In this document: positions 1 through 11,936 of the stretch, piece after piece
How positions within the stretch are numbered: position 1 is the stretch's first letter
Layout: the number at the start of each line of letters is the position of its first letter
Assembly: GCF_000715075.1 (NCBI RefSeq)
Contig: NC_134095.1
Coordinates: 58,648,419-58,712,418 of the forward strand
From: Nicotiana tabacum
Taxonomy: Eukaryota > Streptophyta > Magnoliopsida > Solanales > Solanaceae
Reading direction: 5' to 3'
DNA: 64,000 bases
Made by a program: the position numbers and the translations under genes
The notes under the pieces: model-generated
Seen by the model: the letters and a program-made list of their open reading frames with translations, nothing else
What the model was told of the DNA's origin: nothing
Database searches by the model: none

Positions 1-8
1 AGAAGGAT

Positions 9-1064
9 GTGATGAGCTTATTGGGCAGATTGAACTACATAAGTCGATTCATTACTCAGTTGACAACCACGTGTGAACCCATATTCAAGTTGTTGAAGAA
101 AGATGCGGCAATCAAATGGACAGACGAATGTCAAGAAGCTTTTGACAAAATCAAGGAATATCTATTGAATCCGCCAGTCTTGATCCCACTTGAGCCAAGG
201 AGGCCTCTGTTCTTGTATCTGACAGTCTTGGAAAATTCTTTCGGCTGTGTCCTCGGGCAACATGATGTGACCGGAAAGAAAGAGCAGACCATTTACTACC
301 TGAGCAAGAAGTTTACTAGTTATGAAGCCAAGTACACTTTAACTTGGGTCACTCAGAAGCTAAGGCATTATCTGCAAGCCTACAACACTTATCTCATAAC
401 CAGGTTGGATCCTTTAAAATACATATTCCAGAAGCCAATACCCACGAGAAGATTGGCAAAATTGCAAATCCTGCTCACTGAGTTTGACATAGTCTATGTC
501 ACTCGCACGGCAATGAAAGCCCAGGCTTTAGCGGATCATTTGGCAGAAAACCCGGTTGATGATGAATACCAACCTTTGAACACCTACTTCCCAGATGAAG
601 AGGTAAATTCAGTTGAGGCAATATTCGAAGATACTAATGCTTGGAAAATATTCTTTGATGGAGCGGTAAACGCGAAAGGTGTTGGAATTGGGGCAATCTT
701 GATCTCACCCACTGGTCAGCATTATCCATCCACAGTCCGGCTTTGGTTTTTCTGCACAAAAAATACTGCCGAGTATGAAGCATGCTCTATGGGTATGATC
801 ATGGCAATCGACCAAGATGTCGAAGAATTGTTAATCATGGGAGATTCAGATCTGATTATCCGGCAAGCCCAAGGAGAATGGGAGACTCGAGATGTCAAAC
901 TTATTTCCTACAGGCAACATGTGCAAGATCTTAGTAAGCGGTTCAATTCAATAGAGTTCAGGTACATCCCTCGCTGTCACAATGAACTAGCTGATGCACT
1001 TGCTACTTTGGCCTCGATGTTGCCATACCCAGGTAATGCCCACATTGATCCCTTGGAAATCTAA
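9..1064 (+). pseudogene. pol: Tat element I pol fragment: RT thumb, RNase H, archaeal-type RNase H
   Basis: An open 351-codon stretch, cut at its 5' side by the window edge. Residues 1-60 are the end of the reverse transcriptase thumb (SLLGRLNYISRF). Residues 60-180 are the first RNase H, whose usual DAS is replaced by LTVLEN as is typical of Tat. Residues 212-340 are the second, archaeal-type RNase H with all four metal ligands visible: D217 (FFDGA), E255 (AEYEA), D279 (GDSDL) and D329 (ADALA). Compared with Tat element II in this window, eight residues (LLERTCCA) are missing after residue 108, including the only conserved Glu of that stretch. In life this would be part of a larger polyprotein degrading the RNA of the RNA/DNA hybrid. 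The stop at 1062-1064 is premature, because integrase sequence follows. Confidence 0.9.
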
Positions 1065-2352
1065 ATCAGGGAAAGACACGGTTACTGTAATACGCTTGAG
1101 GCAGAACCAAATATTCAGCTGTGGTATCATGACATCAAAAGATTTCTGAAAACTAAAGAATACCCCGAGCAAGCCAGTGGAGACCAAAAGAGAACCATTA
1201 GACGACACCATTGGCTTAAGCGGTGACGATTTTTACAAAAAGACTTCGGATCTCAACTTGTTAAGATGTGTTGACGCCTAAGAAGCCGGAAGGATCATGT
1301 ATAAAGTACACGCAGGAGTGTGCGGACCCCACATGAACGGGTATGTTTTGGCAAAGAAAATCCTTCGAGTGGGTTATTACTGGATGACTATGGAAAAGTA
1401 CTATTTCAGTTTCGTCCGAAAATGTCATCAATGTCAGGTGCACGGTGATTTGATTCATGCACCGCCCTATAGAACTACATCATATGTCAGCACCTTGGCC
1501 ATTCGTTGCTTGGGGAATGGATGTCATTGGGCTGATTGAGCCGAAAGCTTCAAATGGACACAGATTCATATTGGTCGCCATCGACTATTTCACAAAGTCG
1601 GTTGAAGCAATCACTCTCAAATCTGTCACCAAGAAAGCTGTGGTGGATTTCGTACACTCCAATCTTTTCTGCTGTTTCGACATCCCTGCAACTATCATCA
1701 CAGATAATGCTGCAAACTTGAATAGTCATTTGATGGGGGAGATATGCGAGCAATTCAAAATAACCCATCAGAACTCTACTCCTTATCAGCCTAAAGCCAA
1801 TGGTGCCGTCGAAGCTGCAAACAAGAACATCAAAAAGATTTTGAAAAAGATGATTCAAAGTTCTAGACAAGTTGCCTTTTGCATTGTTGGGGTATTGCAC
1901 TACTGTGCGCACATCGGTTGGAGCAACCCTGTACCTTTTGGTTTATGTCACTGAAGCCATAATACCCGCGGAAGTTGAAATCCCTTCTCTCCAGATTATT
2001 GTTGAAGCTGAAATTGAAGATAGTGAGTGGGTTAAAACCCGTTTGGAACAGTTAACCCTGATCAATGAAAAACGAATGGCCGCAGTCTGTCACGGGCAGT
2101 TGTATCAACAAAAGAATGGTCCGTGCCTACAACATGAAAGTGCGGCCTAGAAATTTTGAGGTGGGGCAACTCATCTTAAGGCGTATCCTTCCCCATCATC
2201 AAGAAGCAAAAGGAAAATTTGCTCCTAATTGGAAATGCCCATACATTATCAGACTGTTGTTGCCAAAAAGGGCATTGTATCTAGGAGACATTGAAGGGAA
2301 TGACCCTGAAATAGCAGTGAATGCAGATGCAATCAAAAGGTATTATGTCTAA
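1065..2352 (+). pseudogene. int: Tat element I integrase, frameshifted
   Basis: Inserts the cDNA into the chromosome. The linker (1065-1290) has stops. The HHCC zinc domain lies in 1297-1460 (HAGVCGPH and CHQC). After a frameshift near 1463 the catalytic core carries the DD35E triad: Asp at 1520-1522, Asp at 1703-1705 (IITDNAANL) and Glu at 1811-1813, with 35 residues between the last two. Further frame changes occur near 1870-1900 and 2100-2120. The C-terminal domain (VRPRNFEVGQ onwards) ends with the conserved tail KRYYV and a stop at 2350-2352. The catalytic triad is intact at sequence level, but at least three frameshifts rule out a working protein. Confidence 0.88.
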
Positions 2353-2514
2353 TCCTTTTGTAACGATAGCATTATCCGATTGGGATGACGAAGGCTTTCA
2401 TTCTTGCTACCCCAAACACTCCAATCTTTCGCTAACCCTTTGATCCAGTCACCTTTCTTTCATTACCCTCTTTGGAACTTGAAGATTCTTGTAATAAACC
2501 GAGGACCTTTTTTC
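2353..2514 (+). other. Tat element I proximal 3' UTR
   Basis: Non-repeated stretch between the integrase stop and the minisatellite. I see no coding signal. Confidence 0.6.
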
Positions 2515-3135
2515 TTTACTCCCGGCATAACCCGTGGACCTCCCTGGAATAACCCAGGGACGTTTTTCCTTTTCTCCCGACATAACCCATGGACCCTCTG
2601 GAATAACCCAGGGACCCTTTTTCTTTTCTCCCGGCATAACCCGTGGACCTCCCCAGCATAACCCGAGGTCCTTTTTCCTTTTCTCCAGGCATAACCTGTG
2701 GACCTCCCTGGCATAACCCAGGGACCTTTTTTCTTTTCTCCCGGCATAACCCGTAGACCCCCTGGCATAACACAGGGTCCCTTTTTCATTTCTCCCGACA
2801 TAACCCGTGGACCTCCCCGGCATAATCCGAGGACATTTTTCCTTTTATCCCGGCATAACCCGTGGACCTCCCCGGCATAACCTGAGGACTTTTTTTCTTT
2901 TCTCCCGGCATAACTGGGGGACCTTTTTCTTTTCCGGCATAACCCGATGACTTTTCCGGCATAACCCGTGGACCTCCCCGGCATAACCCGAGGACCCTTT
3001 TTCCTTTTCTCCCGGCATAACCCGAGGACCTTTTTCTTTTCTTCCGGTACAACCCGATGACTTCCCCGGCATGACTCGAGGACCCCTTTTCTTTTCCGGC
3101 ATAACCTAGTCATCTTTCCAGCATAACCTGGCAAT
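2515..3135 (+). repeat. 55-bp minisatellite in the Tat element I 3' UTR
   Basis: About 8 to 11 imperfect copies of a unit near 55 bp, starts at about 2519, 2576, 2630, 2685, 2740, 2794 and 2849, then less regular to 3135. Each unit has two related halves, CCCGGCATAACCCGTGGACC and CCCGGCATAACCCGAGGACC, the second followed by a pyrimidine tract (TTTTTCCTTTTCTC). The + strand is strongly pyrimidine-rich. Long open frames on both strands here are by-products of the repetition and are not genes. Tat/Ogre elements are known to carry hypervariable tandem repeats between integrase and the 3' LTR. Confidence 0.92.
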
Positions 3136-3908
3136 CTTCCCAATTTAGGACTTTACTCCTTATTCGCAAGGATACACAACCCTGACTTTTATTGCTTTCA
3201 ATAAATAAATAGCTTAGATTTGTGTTTGCAAATAACTCACGAAATTTTCCTAGTGAAAACTGGGGCAAAAAAATTTTGTTTATTTGTTTGTGTTGGTGTC
3301 TGAGCATGTTTGACTTCGAGGCACATGATTCGAGATGACCAAATAAATGAGTCTCAATCCAAAATAAAGGAAAGAAGAAAATGAACAAAAAGCAGTGAAC
3401 TCAAAGTGCTGAAGTGGAGAAGGATACGGACTGCTCAAAATTTGATTGAAGTGACAAGCTTCGCATGTCCCGCCTTGATCCAAAAGCTAAAGAATGAACT
3501 AGCAGTTGCAGCTAACGAGCATCAAGATTCAGATCAGAGTCCACAACACGAACCAGCTAAAACTCAAGATCAAGCTTCAAGAGATTTATAGATAGGAATC
3601 TTGTAACTCGTAATTGATAGGCTTAGCTAGCTTAGCTTTTTATTTTCCCTTTTGGTGTAATAAGGAGTTCAGCAAGCAGTAGCAGTAGCAGCAACAGTGA
3701 AATCACAACTTCTCGGTAGTCCTAGCTATCAAAACTTCCAGAACTACACTGACCTGATTCTTTTATAGCCAAGGATATGTAGGCAACCTTTGAAGCAAGG
3801 TTCTATCAGGCTCTTTTCAAAAATGCATCTTATGGAGTGTCAAACGGGCAAAAGTCCCTCATAATTGCTCATTTTATCTTTGTCCGAAAATCCGTCGTGT
3901 CTCCGAGC
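3136..3908 (+). other. Tat element I distal 3' UTR
   Basis: Non-coding stretch between the repeat array and the polypurine tract. It includes AACTGGGGCAA near 3258, a phrase also present in the Tat II 3' UTR (near 21370), which supports homology. A 61-codon open frame at 3406-3591 resembles nothing I know and is not called. Confidence 0.6.
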
Positions 3909-3921
3909 AAAGAGGGGAAGC
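3909..3921 (+). other. Polypurine tract of Tat element I
   Basis: AAAGAGGGGAAGC lies immediately before the LTR start TGTGTGCATGTG. It would act as the plus-strand DNA primer. Confidence 0.8.
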
Positions 3922-6900
3922 TGTGTGCATGTGATTTTTGCCTCACTTGAAGTACTCCTACAGAATTCCAAAAATTAGATTTTTTTTCCTTTTAATTATT
4001 TGTTATTTTAGGAATTATTGTAGAATTCTCTTGATTGTTTGCATTTTGTGTGCATGTTTAATTTTATTCAATTCATAAAAAATACAAAAAATATGTTTCC
4101 TGTGCATTTAGGATTTAATTTTATATTTTAGATTAATTAGTAAATTAGTGTTTCATAAAAATTGGAAAAATCACCCAAAAAATAACCAATTTTGCATTTT
4201 ATTGTTTAAATTCGAATTTTGTTAGTTTTCTTTAAAATTTAGTTTTTTAATTAGTTATGTTAATTATTATTTACAATTAATTAGTATTTTTGGATAGGCT
4301 AATTTGGTTTTAAAATTTAATTCAGGTTTTAATTTTTAATTTTGGAAAAAGAAAAGAATTTTGAATAAATTGAAAAAGGAAATGAAAAAAAGAAGGAGAA
4401 GGATCAGATTTGGTCCAACTCAATTTAAACTCCTAAATCCCAATTCAATTACACCAAATACCCGTTCAAAACAGCCCAGATCCGTTCCTCACCCGGCCCG
4501 GTCATTTAAGTAAACCGAACGACCCCGTTTTATTTCGTTGATCACAGCCATTGGGTTTCTATCATCCGACGGCTCGAAACTGCTTTGTCGTTTACTATAT
4601 AATGGTCGGAATTGGGGTCAAACCCCCCCAAAGACCAAATTCATCTCCTTCGTCTCTCCCCTTCTTTAGAGATAACTGAACCAAACCCTAGAAGTCGCCC
4701 CCATTTTCCACCGTATCCGCCCGGCGGCGCCACCCCCAAACCAACCCAAATTAACAGCACATAACCCCCATGACCCCTCATACCTAATCCATCACTAGTT
4801 TTCCTCGAATATGTCTAGAACTTCTCGAATCTTAAATCCGAGTTCGAGCCCTAAAAATCTAAAATCATTTTTTCATCGAACCTAGTGGCATGCATGATCA
4901 TAGCGTGTTGTTCTTTCGAGTTTTGAAGTTTGATTTCAACAAAAACTGATGTCGTTCAGTTGTTCTTGACAAAAGAACAAATGATCGACATTAGTTTTGT
5001 TAAGTCATTTGTCTCCAGTAGTTTTCGAGTTCTGATTTGGTAAGTCCCCTTCACCCCTTTGTCTTTTCTTTCTTTTACTATCTTATTCTTCTTATCCTTC
5101 CCCCTTCTTTAGTTTGTTTTTTTCTTCTTTCTACTGATTTGGCTAAAACTCGATCAATCCTCTGAGTTCAAATTGTCTTCTATTCATTTTTTTCTTTTTT
5201 TTCCTTTGTGAAAGCCTGTTCTCTAATTTCCTTAGTCCGTTAAGTTTTGTTATTAGCCTGTTTAAAGTTCTGATTTCATCTCTCATTTAGTCACCTAGTT
5301 AATTTAATCAGGTTTATTTTGATAACATAGTTAATTTCTTGCTTACTTGTTGTTTAATAATCGTTCGATTAGTGTAGGTTTCGTTTCGAAATCATTTAAG
5401 TATTTTTCCTCTGTTTGTGTACTGATTGATTTAGTTTCATTTTTGCTATTTGGGTTTTGAAACCATTTCAGACCTTCCCCCAAGGGGTTGATTTAGGTTA
5501 TTGGGTCAGAATTGAGCCCATATTTGGTTTAACTATTGGGTCAATTTGACCCATGACCTATGGGTTTCCGGGATAAATAACAGGAGTCCTAAAGGGTAGT
5601 TTAGGAACTCTAGGTGAAAGAATCTTTGGTAACTAACTGGGGGAAGCTTCCTAGAAGGTGTCATTGGGACTTATGTGAAAATTTGAATTTTACACTAAGG
5701 GTGTCTAAGCAAAAATGAAAATTGTAAAAGGTTTTAAGTGCAAAACTAAATGCATTGCTGCAGCCCTAAAACCTTGCCTATAAAGGCGCCTTTTTTTCAA
5801 GCTCAAGTCAGAGGGCAGAGAGATAAAAAATTCCTGAAAAACCGAAACGACTGAGTTTCTCTAAAAAATTCTGAATTCCATTGCTGAAAACCACCAAAAT
5901 TCTGCTTTGGTTTTGATTTCTGATTCTTTTGTGTTAGTTAGAACTTGTGAAAACTCCTTAGTTATATTTCTGAAATGGTTTGAATGTTGTTTGAAGATTG
6001 TGTTTTGATTTATTGGTCTTCTACTGTTCCATTGGTCGGTTTCGAGTTTGTTTTGCTGGCCATTTCCTGCTGCTGAGCTCTGTTCTGCTACTGTCTACTG
6101 ATTTCTTGTTTCTCCTTGCTTTTCTCTTTTGATTCCCAGGTACATACTCTTAGGCCCTATTGATTTGTGAAGTTGGATTTGAAGAATGAAATGAAAAGTA
6201 GAAAGTTTAAAGCATAGTATCAGTTTTATTTGTGCTTCAGTTGTATCTCTTCTTGATTTTGTGTTTTAGTAGTTTAGTTCTTATCATTGTACATTATCAT
6301 GAGACTGTTAAGGTGCTACATTAACAGACTTAGTCAAGGCACATGAATCTTAGCTTTGCTTTAATTTTGGCTGAAACAAGTGTTCTTGATTGGTGATGAT
6401 TTCGTGTTGAACTAGCTATCATGACAAGTATAGGTTAGAGATAAAATGAATAATGTGTAGTCTGTTATTCAAAGGCACTGTGATATGTTGTTTTTGCTCA
6501 GAATTGATTGTCCTGTGATATGTGATTACAAACTCATATTGAGGATAGTTTGATTTGCCTATTAGTCGTGTTTAAAGTTTGGCATAAATCAATTCAATGT
6601 TTGATATCTTGTGAAATGGGGGGTTTAAATCAATTAATTTGAAGATGTTGTTGAGAATATTCGTGTGACTTTTGGGATCCAAGCAATTCACATGCTAATT
6701 TTGTGGATTGGTTGTTGTTTAGTATTGAGAAGAGTTCAGCTGATTTAAGTTTTCTTGAGTGATAGTTAATGTAAAATCATGTGAAGAGAAAAAGGAAAAT
6801 AGTCAAGGTTGTTTTAAGAGAAAAGTTATGCGTTAATTTGCCCTTGTTGGTTCATAAGTCTGTTTAAATTGGAACTGATGTTAAATTTCGGAATTTTCAC

Positions 6901-7190
6901 CTAGCTAAATGGAGTTTGAACATTTAAAATTCAGAAATAAATTATTAGTTCAATCTCATGCTTCTTATGGTCTTGGTCGATTTTCATTTCCTTGATTGTA
7001 TACAATTGTTTGATTCTGAAAGTTGGGCCCGATGTTGGCCCAGTCAATGATGTTCAATCTCAGATTCCTTTTGCATGTTCCATGCCCTTGGACGTCCTTC
7101 CTCATCAATAATTGGGCTCGTTTTGGGCCCAAGCCTGAAGGTATTTATAATTGGTCTCATTTAGTTCGTAGTTTGTTGCAGCAATTTCTG
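3922..7190 (+). repeat. 3' LTR of Tat element I (right-truncated)
   Basis: Starts TGTGTGCATGTGATTTTTGC directly after the polypurine tract and aligns by eye along its length with solo LTR E at 34925-38742: same opening, an AT-rich first kilobase, a CCTATAAAGGC core, and the late GGGCTC/GGGCCC phrases (7115-7140 versus 37770-37790). E is 3818 bp with both ends proven. This copy stops after about 3.27 kb where RT-flank sequence of Tat element II starts, so its last part is lost. No gene is visible inside. Confidence 0.85.
5779..5784 (+). promoter_or_regulatory. Putative LTR TATA box
   Basis: TATAAA in the context GCCTATAAAGGC, conserved in the related LTR at 36587-36592 while much flanking sequence differs. 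Likely core promoter; start site not determined. Confidence 0.45.
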
Positions 7191-7873
7191 AAATTGAGAC
7201 CATTAACTTAGGGGATTCTAAAACAGTCAAGGAAACACGTATAAGCATTCACCTATCACCATTAGAGAAGGAAGAGTATTTCCGATTCCTTATTGAGTAT
7301 GAAGATATCTTTGCATGGTACTACGATGATATGACTGGTTTGAGCACATCCATAGTGGCTCACAAGCTACCTACCGATCCTATGTGTCCACCGGTAAAAT
7401 AGAAGCTCAGTAAGTTCAAGCCAGATATGAGTTTGAAGATAAAAGAAGAAGTTACTAATCAAATCAAACCCAAGGTTCTTAGAGTGGTTGAGTATCCGAC
7501 TTGGTTGGCCAATATTGTGTAGGTTCTGAAGAAATATGGGGAAGTCAGAGTATGTGTTGATTACCGAGATTTAAACAGGGCGAGTCCCAAAGATGATTTT
7601 CCGTTACCCAATATACACATACTGATCGACAACTATGGCAAGCATGAACTTCAGTCCTTTGTGGATTGCTTTGCGGGGTATCATCAGATCTGGATGGATG
7701 AAGAGGATGCCAAAAAGATAGCATTTATCACGCCGTGGGGGATGTACTACTATAAAATAATGCCGTTTGGTTTGAAGAATGCTGGAGCCACTTACATGAG
7801 AGCCATGACAACCATTTTCCACGACATGATTCAAAACGAAATAAAGGTGTTCTTGGATGATGTCATCATCAAA
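7191..7873 (+). pseudogene. pol: Tat element II reverse transcriptase with large 3' deletion
   Basis: RNA-directed DNA polymerase fragment. From about 7195 the frame gives the pre-RT region (GDSKTVKETRISIHL, then FAWYYDDMTGLS) and RT motifs VDYRDLNRASPKDDFPLPN, MPFGLKNAGATYMRAM and the catalytic FLDDV box near 7850-7865 with both Asp present. In-frame stops occur near 7400 and 7519. Right after VIIK (about 7873) the sequence jumps to FIAQST, which in Tat element I lies far downstream next to the RNase H. The RT palm end and most of the thumb, roughly 80 residues by analogy with the family, are therefore deleted. Non-functional. Confidence 0.88.
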
Positions 7874-9101
7874 TTCATAGCACAATCAACCATGATTTGT
7901 GACCGATCTTCAAAATGCTAAAGAAAGATGCCGCAATAAGCTGGACTGAAGAATATTAGAAAACCTTCGACAAAATCAAGGAGTACTTGTCTAAACCACC
8001 TGTTCTAGTCCCACCAGAACTAGGGATACTTTTGTTGCTTTATTTGTCCGTACTAGATGGGGCTTTTGGTTGTGTTCTGGGACAACATGATGAGAATGGA
8101 AGAAAGGAGCATGCCATATATTATCTAAGCAAGAAATTCATACCCTACGAAGCCCGGTACTCTTTGCTGGAGCGCACCTGTTGTGCTTTGACATGGATAG
8201 CTCAAAAGTTGAGGCATTTTTTCTTTGCATACACCACATATCTCATATCAAGGATGGATTCACTGAAATACATCTTACAGAAACCCATGCCTACATTAAA
8301 GTTAACAAAGTGGCAGATATTGTTAAGTGAATTCGACATCATCTACATAACTTAGAAGGCGATCAAAGGAAAAGCATTGGCAGATCATCTGGCAGAAAAT
8401 CCTGTAGACGGAGAATACGAATCATTGAAAATGTTTTTTCCTGACGAGGAGGTATCATTCGTAGGAGAAGATATCACCGAAACATATGATGGTTGGAGAA
8501 TGTTCTTCGATGGAGCTGCAAACTTCAAAGGAATGGGTATTAGAGCTATCTTAGTATCAGAAACTAGACACCACTATCTAGTATATGTAAAACTCCGTTT
8601 TCCATGTACCAACAATATGACAGAATATAAGGCTTGCATCTTAGGACTTAGGTTGGCCGTTGACATGAATGTTCAGGAGTTGCTAGTAATTGGAGATTTC
8701 GATCTTTTGGTGCCTCAGGTTTTAGGATAATGGGATACCAAGAACACCAAGATATTACCATATATGTACTGTGTACAAGAGCTAATCAATAGGTTCACAA
8801 AGATAGAGTTCAAACATGTTCCAAGGATTCAAAATGAGTTCACAAATGCATTGGCCACTTTATCTTCCATGATACAACACCCAAACAAGAACTTCATCGA
8901 TCCTATCCTAATAGGAATTCATAAACAACCGACTTATTGTGTGTATGTTGAAGAAGAAAGTGGCAAAAATTCGTGGCTCCATGACATCAAAGAATACATG
9001 GAAAAGGGAGAGTATCCAGAACATGCAACTCACACTCAGAAGCGCACACTCCAAAGGTTAGCCAACCATTTCTTTCAAAGCAGAGGAATTCTATACAGAA
9101 G
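7874..9101 (+). pseudogene. pol: Tat element II RNase H and archaeal-type RNase H
   Basis: Collinear with the 351-codon fragment at 9-1064. A one-base loss near 7905 shifts the frame, and stops lie near 7957, 8354, and 8728. The first RNase H retains the LLERTCCA segment missing from Tat I. The second RNase H shows Asp (FFDGA), Glu (TEYKA) and Asp (GDFDL), but the last ligand is Asn: TNALA instead of ADALA, a likely G-to-A change. After the aRNH the linker (HDIKEYMEKGEYPEHA) leads towards integrase and is interrupted at 9101 by element B inside RGILYR. Confidence 0.88.
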
Positions 9102-11936
9102 TGTCACGACCCAAACCGAAGGGGCCATGACGGGCTCTTGGTGCCTTACTCAACTGAGTACCAACGTAACATATCTTTCTTATCATACTATCATGGGTAA
9201 ATGAGCTAGAAAACCCGTCATGAGATAACAAGAATAAAACATAAGGTAATACTCAACATATGATGACCCAACATGATATACAAACTTATACATGTGACAT
9301 ACGGGCCTATAAGGTCGACATGACCATTTGTAAACTCAAAACATAGGCCAACAAGGCCATACAAGTATCCATACACCTGACATCTATCTACAAGCATCTA
9401 AGAGTACATAAAATCATAAAGGTGGGGACATGGCCCCGCCATACCAATCAATATATATCCAAAGCATACTGACCAAATAAGCAACTTCGAAGCAAGTGGA
9501 GTGCACCAACACCTTCCCCTAAGCTGATAGCCTACTTGGAGGACTGTCAACCTATCAATCGGGACCTGCATACATGAAATATAGCATTCCTAGGCAAAAG
9601 GGACGTCAGTACGAATAAAGTACTAAGTATGTAAGGTAGGAAAACATAAACAAGAATAGTAATGTAAAGAGAGATATAAGAGATACAACATGTAACATTT
9701 GAGTGCCTCTAGGGGCTAGTGACATGAAATGCATAATACATATATCTATAAACTTTTAAAAACATACGCGTCTGTAGGCATCATCATCATCATATCATAC
9801 CCGACCTCAAAGAGGACTCGGTAAAAACCTACCTGGCCATCATAAGGCTCGGTAGAATCGTACCTGGCCACATGGAGCTCAGTAAACCAACTGATCAGTG
9901 ATTGCACAATAGGTGTCATACCCGGCCGACTATAGCACGACTCGGTAGAGTAAAATAGATATTATATATAATACATGATGGACTCACAAAATCACATTCT
10001 AAACCTTTCGGAGTGATGCAAGGTTGTTTCACCTTCGATTAACATTATGTACATCCATACCGTCAATATGAACCTTAGTAGGATTTAAGGGTCATACATA
10101 CTTGCTTAGAATAACTTTATGGGAAAAGAACAACACGGGAAACCTTAGTTTCTAGGAGTAGATCCGCTATAAAATAGCATATCGTTTATGTGCATTTCAT
10201 TTTAGATAATACCAAAAGAAATAGGATAAGTTCCTTAACGTACCTTTGAAATCTTCTATCCAATCTTCAAGTAAGCTCAATATGATCTTCTTACTTCTAG
10301 AATGAGTAAACCAACTTCGTGGTCATCATATAATCATTGTAACTCTCATATTTGGAAACCAATATTCTACAAGAAAATGGAAAGCACCTCACATATTTGT
10401 AATACATCCCATATGTTACCAAAAGTCACCAAACAGCCCAAACAACAACAATATAATTCACAATAAGCTCTCCGATTTGTTCAACAACCATTTTGAGCGG
10501 CAAGATCGATTTACGATCAACAAAATATGGTTTGAGTCCAATTATTTTTCCATGAATCTGCTTACAACATATATAACATCATACTTATACTTACCATATT
10601 ATTTTCAACCCAAAACATCATAAGCATAATCTTCAAATATAGTCCACACACCTAGCACCTTAACCATTATAGTCAACATCTTATTTTTCATGTTATCTTC
10701 TTCAATCCACTGAATTAGCACATAGATAAGCTTAACAACAACAACTACAACATAATAAAACTATTTATTATAATTTCCAGCCACCGCAAACCATATATAT
10801 AGCCTCAATATAGCCCACAAAAAAGATAACGATTCCTTATGCCATGTCAATTACTATCTTATAGATTTTCACTCAAACAACTCAACCAACACATGATTGA
10901 CCTTAAGCACAACCAATAACATGATTTAATTACCTTAAGCAGTAGATACAACTTGAAATCCCCAGCTGGTGTAGCTCACAACAACCCTCAATCACACCAC
11001 AACCCTATATGAGTTGTACTCTTTTCTTGAATCAACTTTTGTGTTCATGTTGGTGTGTAAACACTTGTATTTCATCTTGAAATATATGAAGGAGGTACTA
11101 ATTCTTAGCTTAATCATAAATAACAACATAAATCTGAGGTTAATTAACTTTAAAGAATCCTCCAAAACAGCCACAAGATGAAGAACTATGATCTAGCAAG
11201 CACCACGAGATTTCTAGCGTTGGATTCATGTTTTTATCTTAGGTTTTCACCCTAGAATCATGGAGGAATCCTTGGAGAGAATTTAGGAGGGTTTAGGAAC
11301 TGTTGTGGATGACAAAAATAAGTTAAAATGACATATAAATGACTTAAATACAAGCTGAAGTTTAAACCGACTTTGTGGGAGCTGCTTGCGCAGTCTCACA
11401 AAAATGCGAATATATCTCTTGTCCTATGTCGTATCGATGAACGGTTTAATACGTTAGAAACTAGACTCATATATATTCAATTTTATATGTAGATCATCCC
11501 TTGATTCCAAGTATACTGGGAGAAAAGTGCAGCTACATTTGACAATTTTAGCACATTATGAATGCAGCTTGTGATGACCTTTGCCAACTTTTGTTCCACA
11601 ACTCGCTTGACTTAAAAACATAACATACGACTATCATATGACTAAAATAAGTCATAAATTAACCTCCTCATCATGTTAATCACCCTATTCTCACCCCAAA
11701 AGTATATGTTATGACATTTCAAACTTGTCGACTTTCGACGAAACTTATTTTCTTCAATTTGTTTAGCGTCTAAGCTTCCAACCCTTTTGGTACTTGTTAT
11801 TAATGATCTTAAAGATTTGTAACCTCAAGATAATATGATGAACTTACGTTATGTACTTTAATAAATAATCTCATTTTCGAGCTTACATCAATTGGCTTAC
11901 GACGTACTCTCACATACGAAAACATGGGATGTAACA
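9102..11936 (-). repeat. Element B left LTR (3' LTR in element orientation)
   Basis: 2835 bp, from TGTCACGACC to ATGTAACA, closely matching 15820-18661. It holds an imperfect array of CCCGGCC/GGCTCGGTA units at about 9797-9955, also found in the LTRs of chromovirus D, and a nearby TATATAAT-like AT run (about 9958-9974). Small open frames inside are not genes. Confidence 0.87.

Larger units (their letters stand above)
1..7190 (+). mobile_element. Tat-lineage Ty3/gypsy element I, truncated at both ends
   Basis: The window opens inside the reverse transcriptase thumb and runs in order through a degenerate RNase H, archaeal-type RNase H, integrase, a tandem-repeat 3' UTR, a polypurine tract and the 3' LTR. 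This order and the double RNase H are diagnostic of the Tat/Ogre branch. The 3' LTR (from 3922) is of the same family as the complete solo LTR at 34925-38742 but is missing roughly its last 500 bases, where the pol of a second Tat element begins. The left half of the element lies outside the window. Strand and order are certain; the right edge is placed only to within about 50 bases. Confidence 0.88.

Noticed and set aside
2463..3143. 226-codon minus-strand open frame and several 60-124 codon frames in the same stretch
   Set aside because: They arise from the 55-bp tandem repeat, occur in several frames on both strands and match no family.
3406..3591. 61-codon open frame in the Tat I 3' UTR
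   Set aside because: Short, no recognised motif, no counterpart seen in Tat II.
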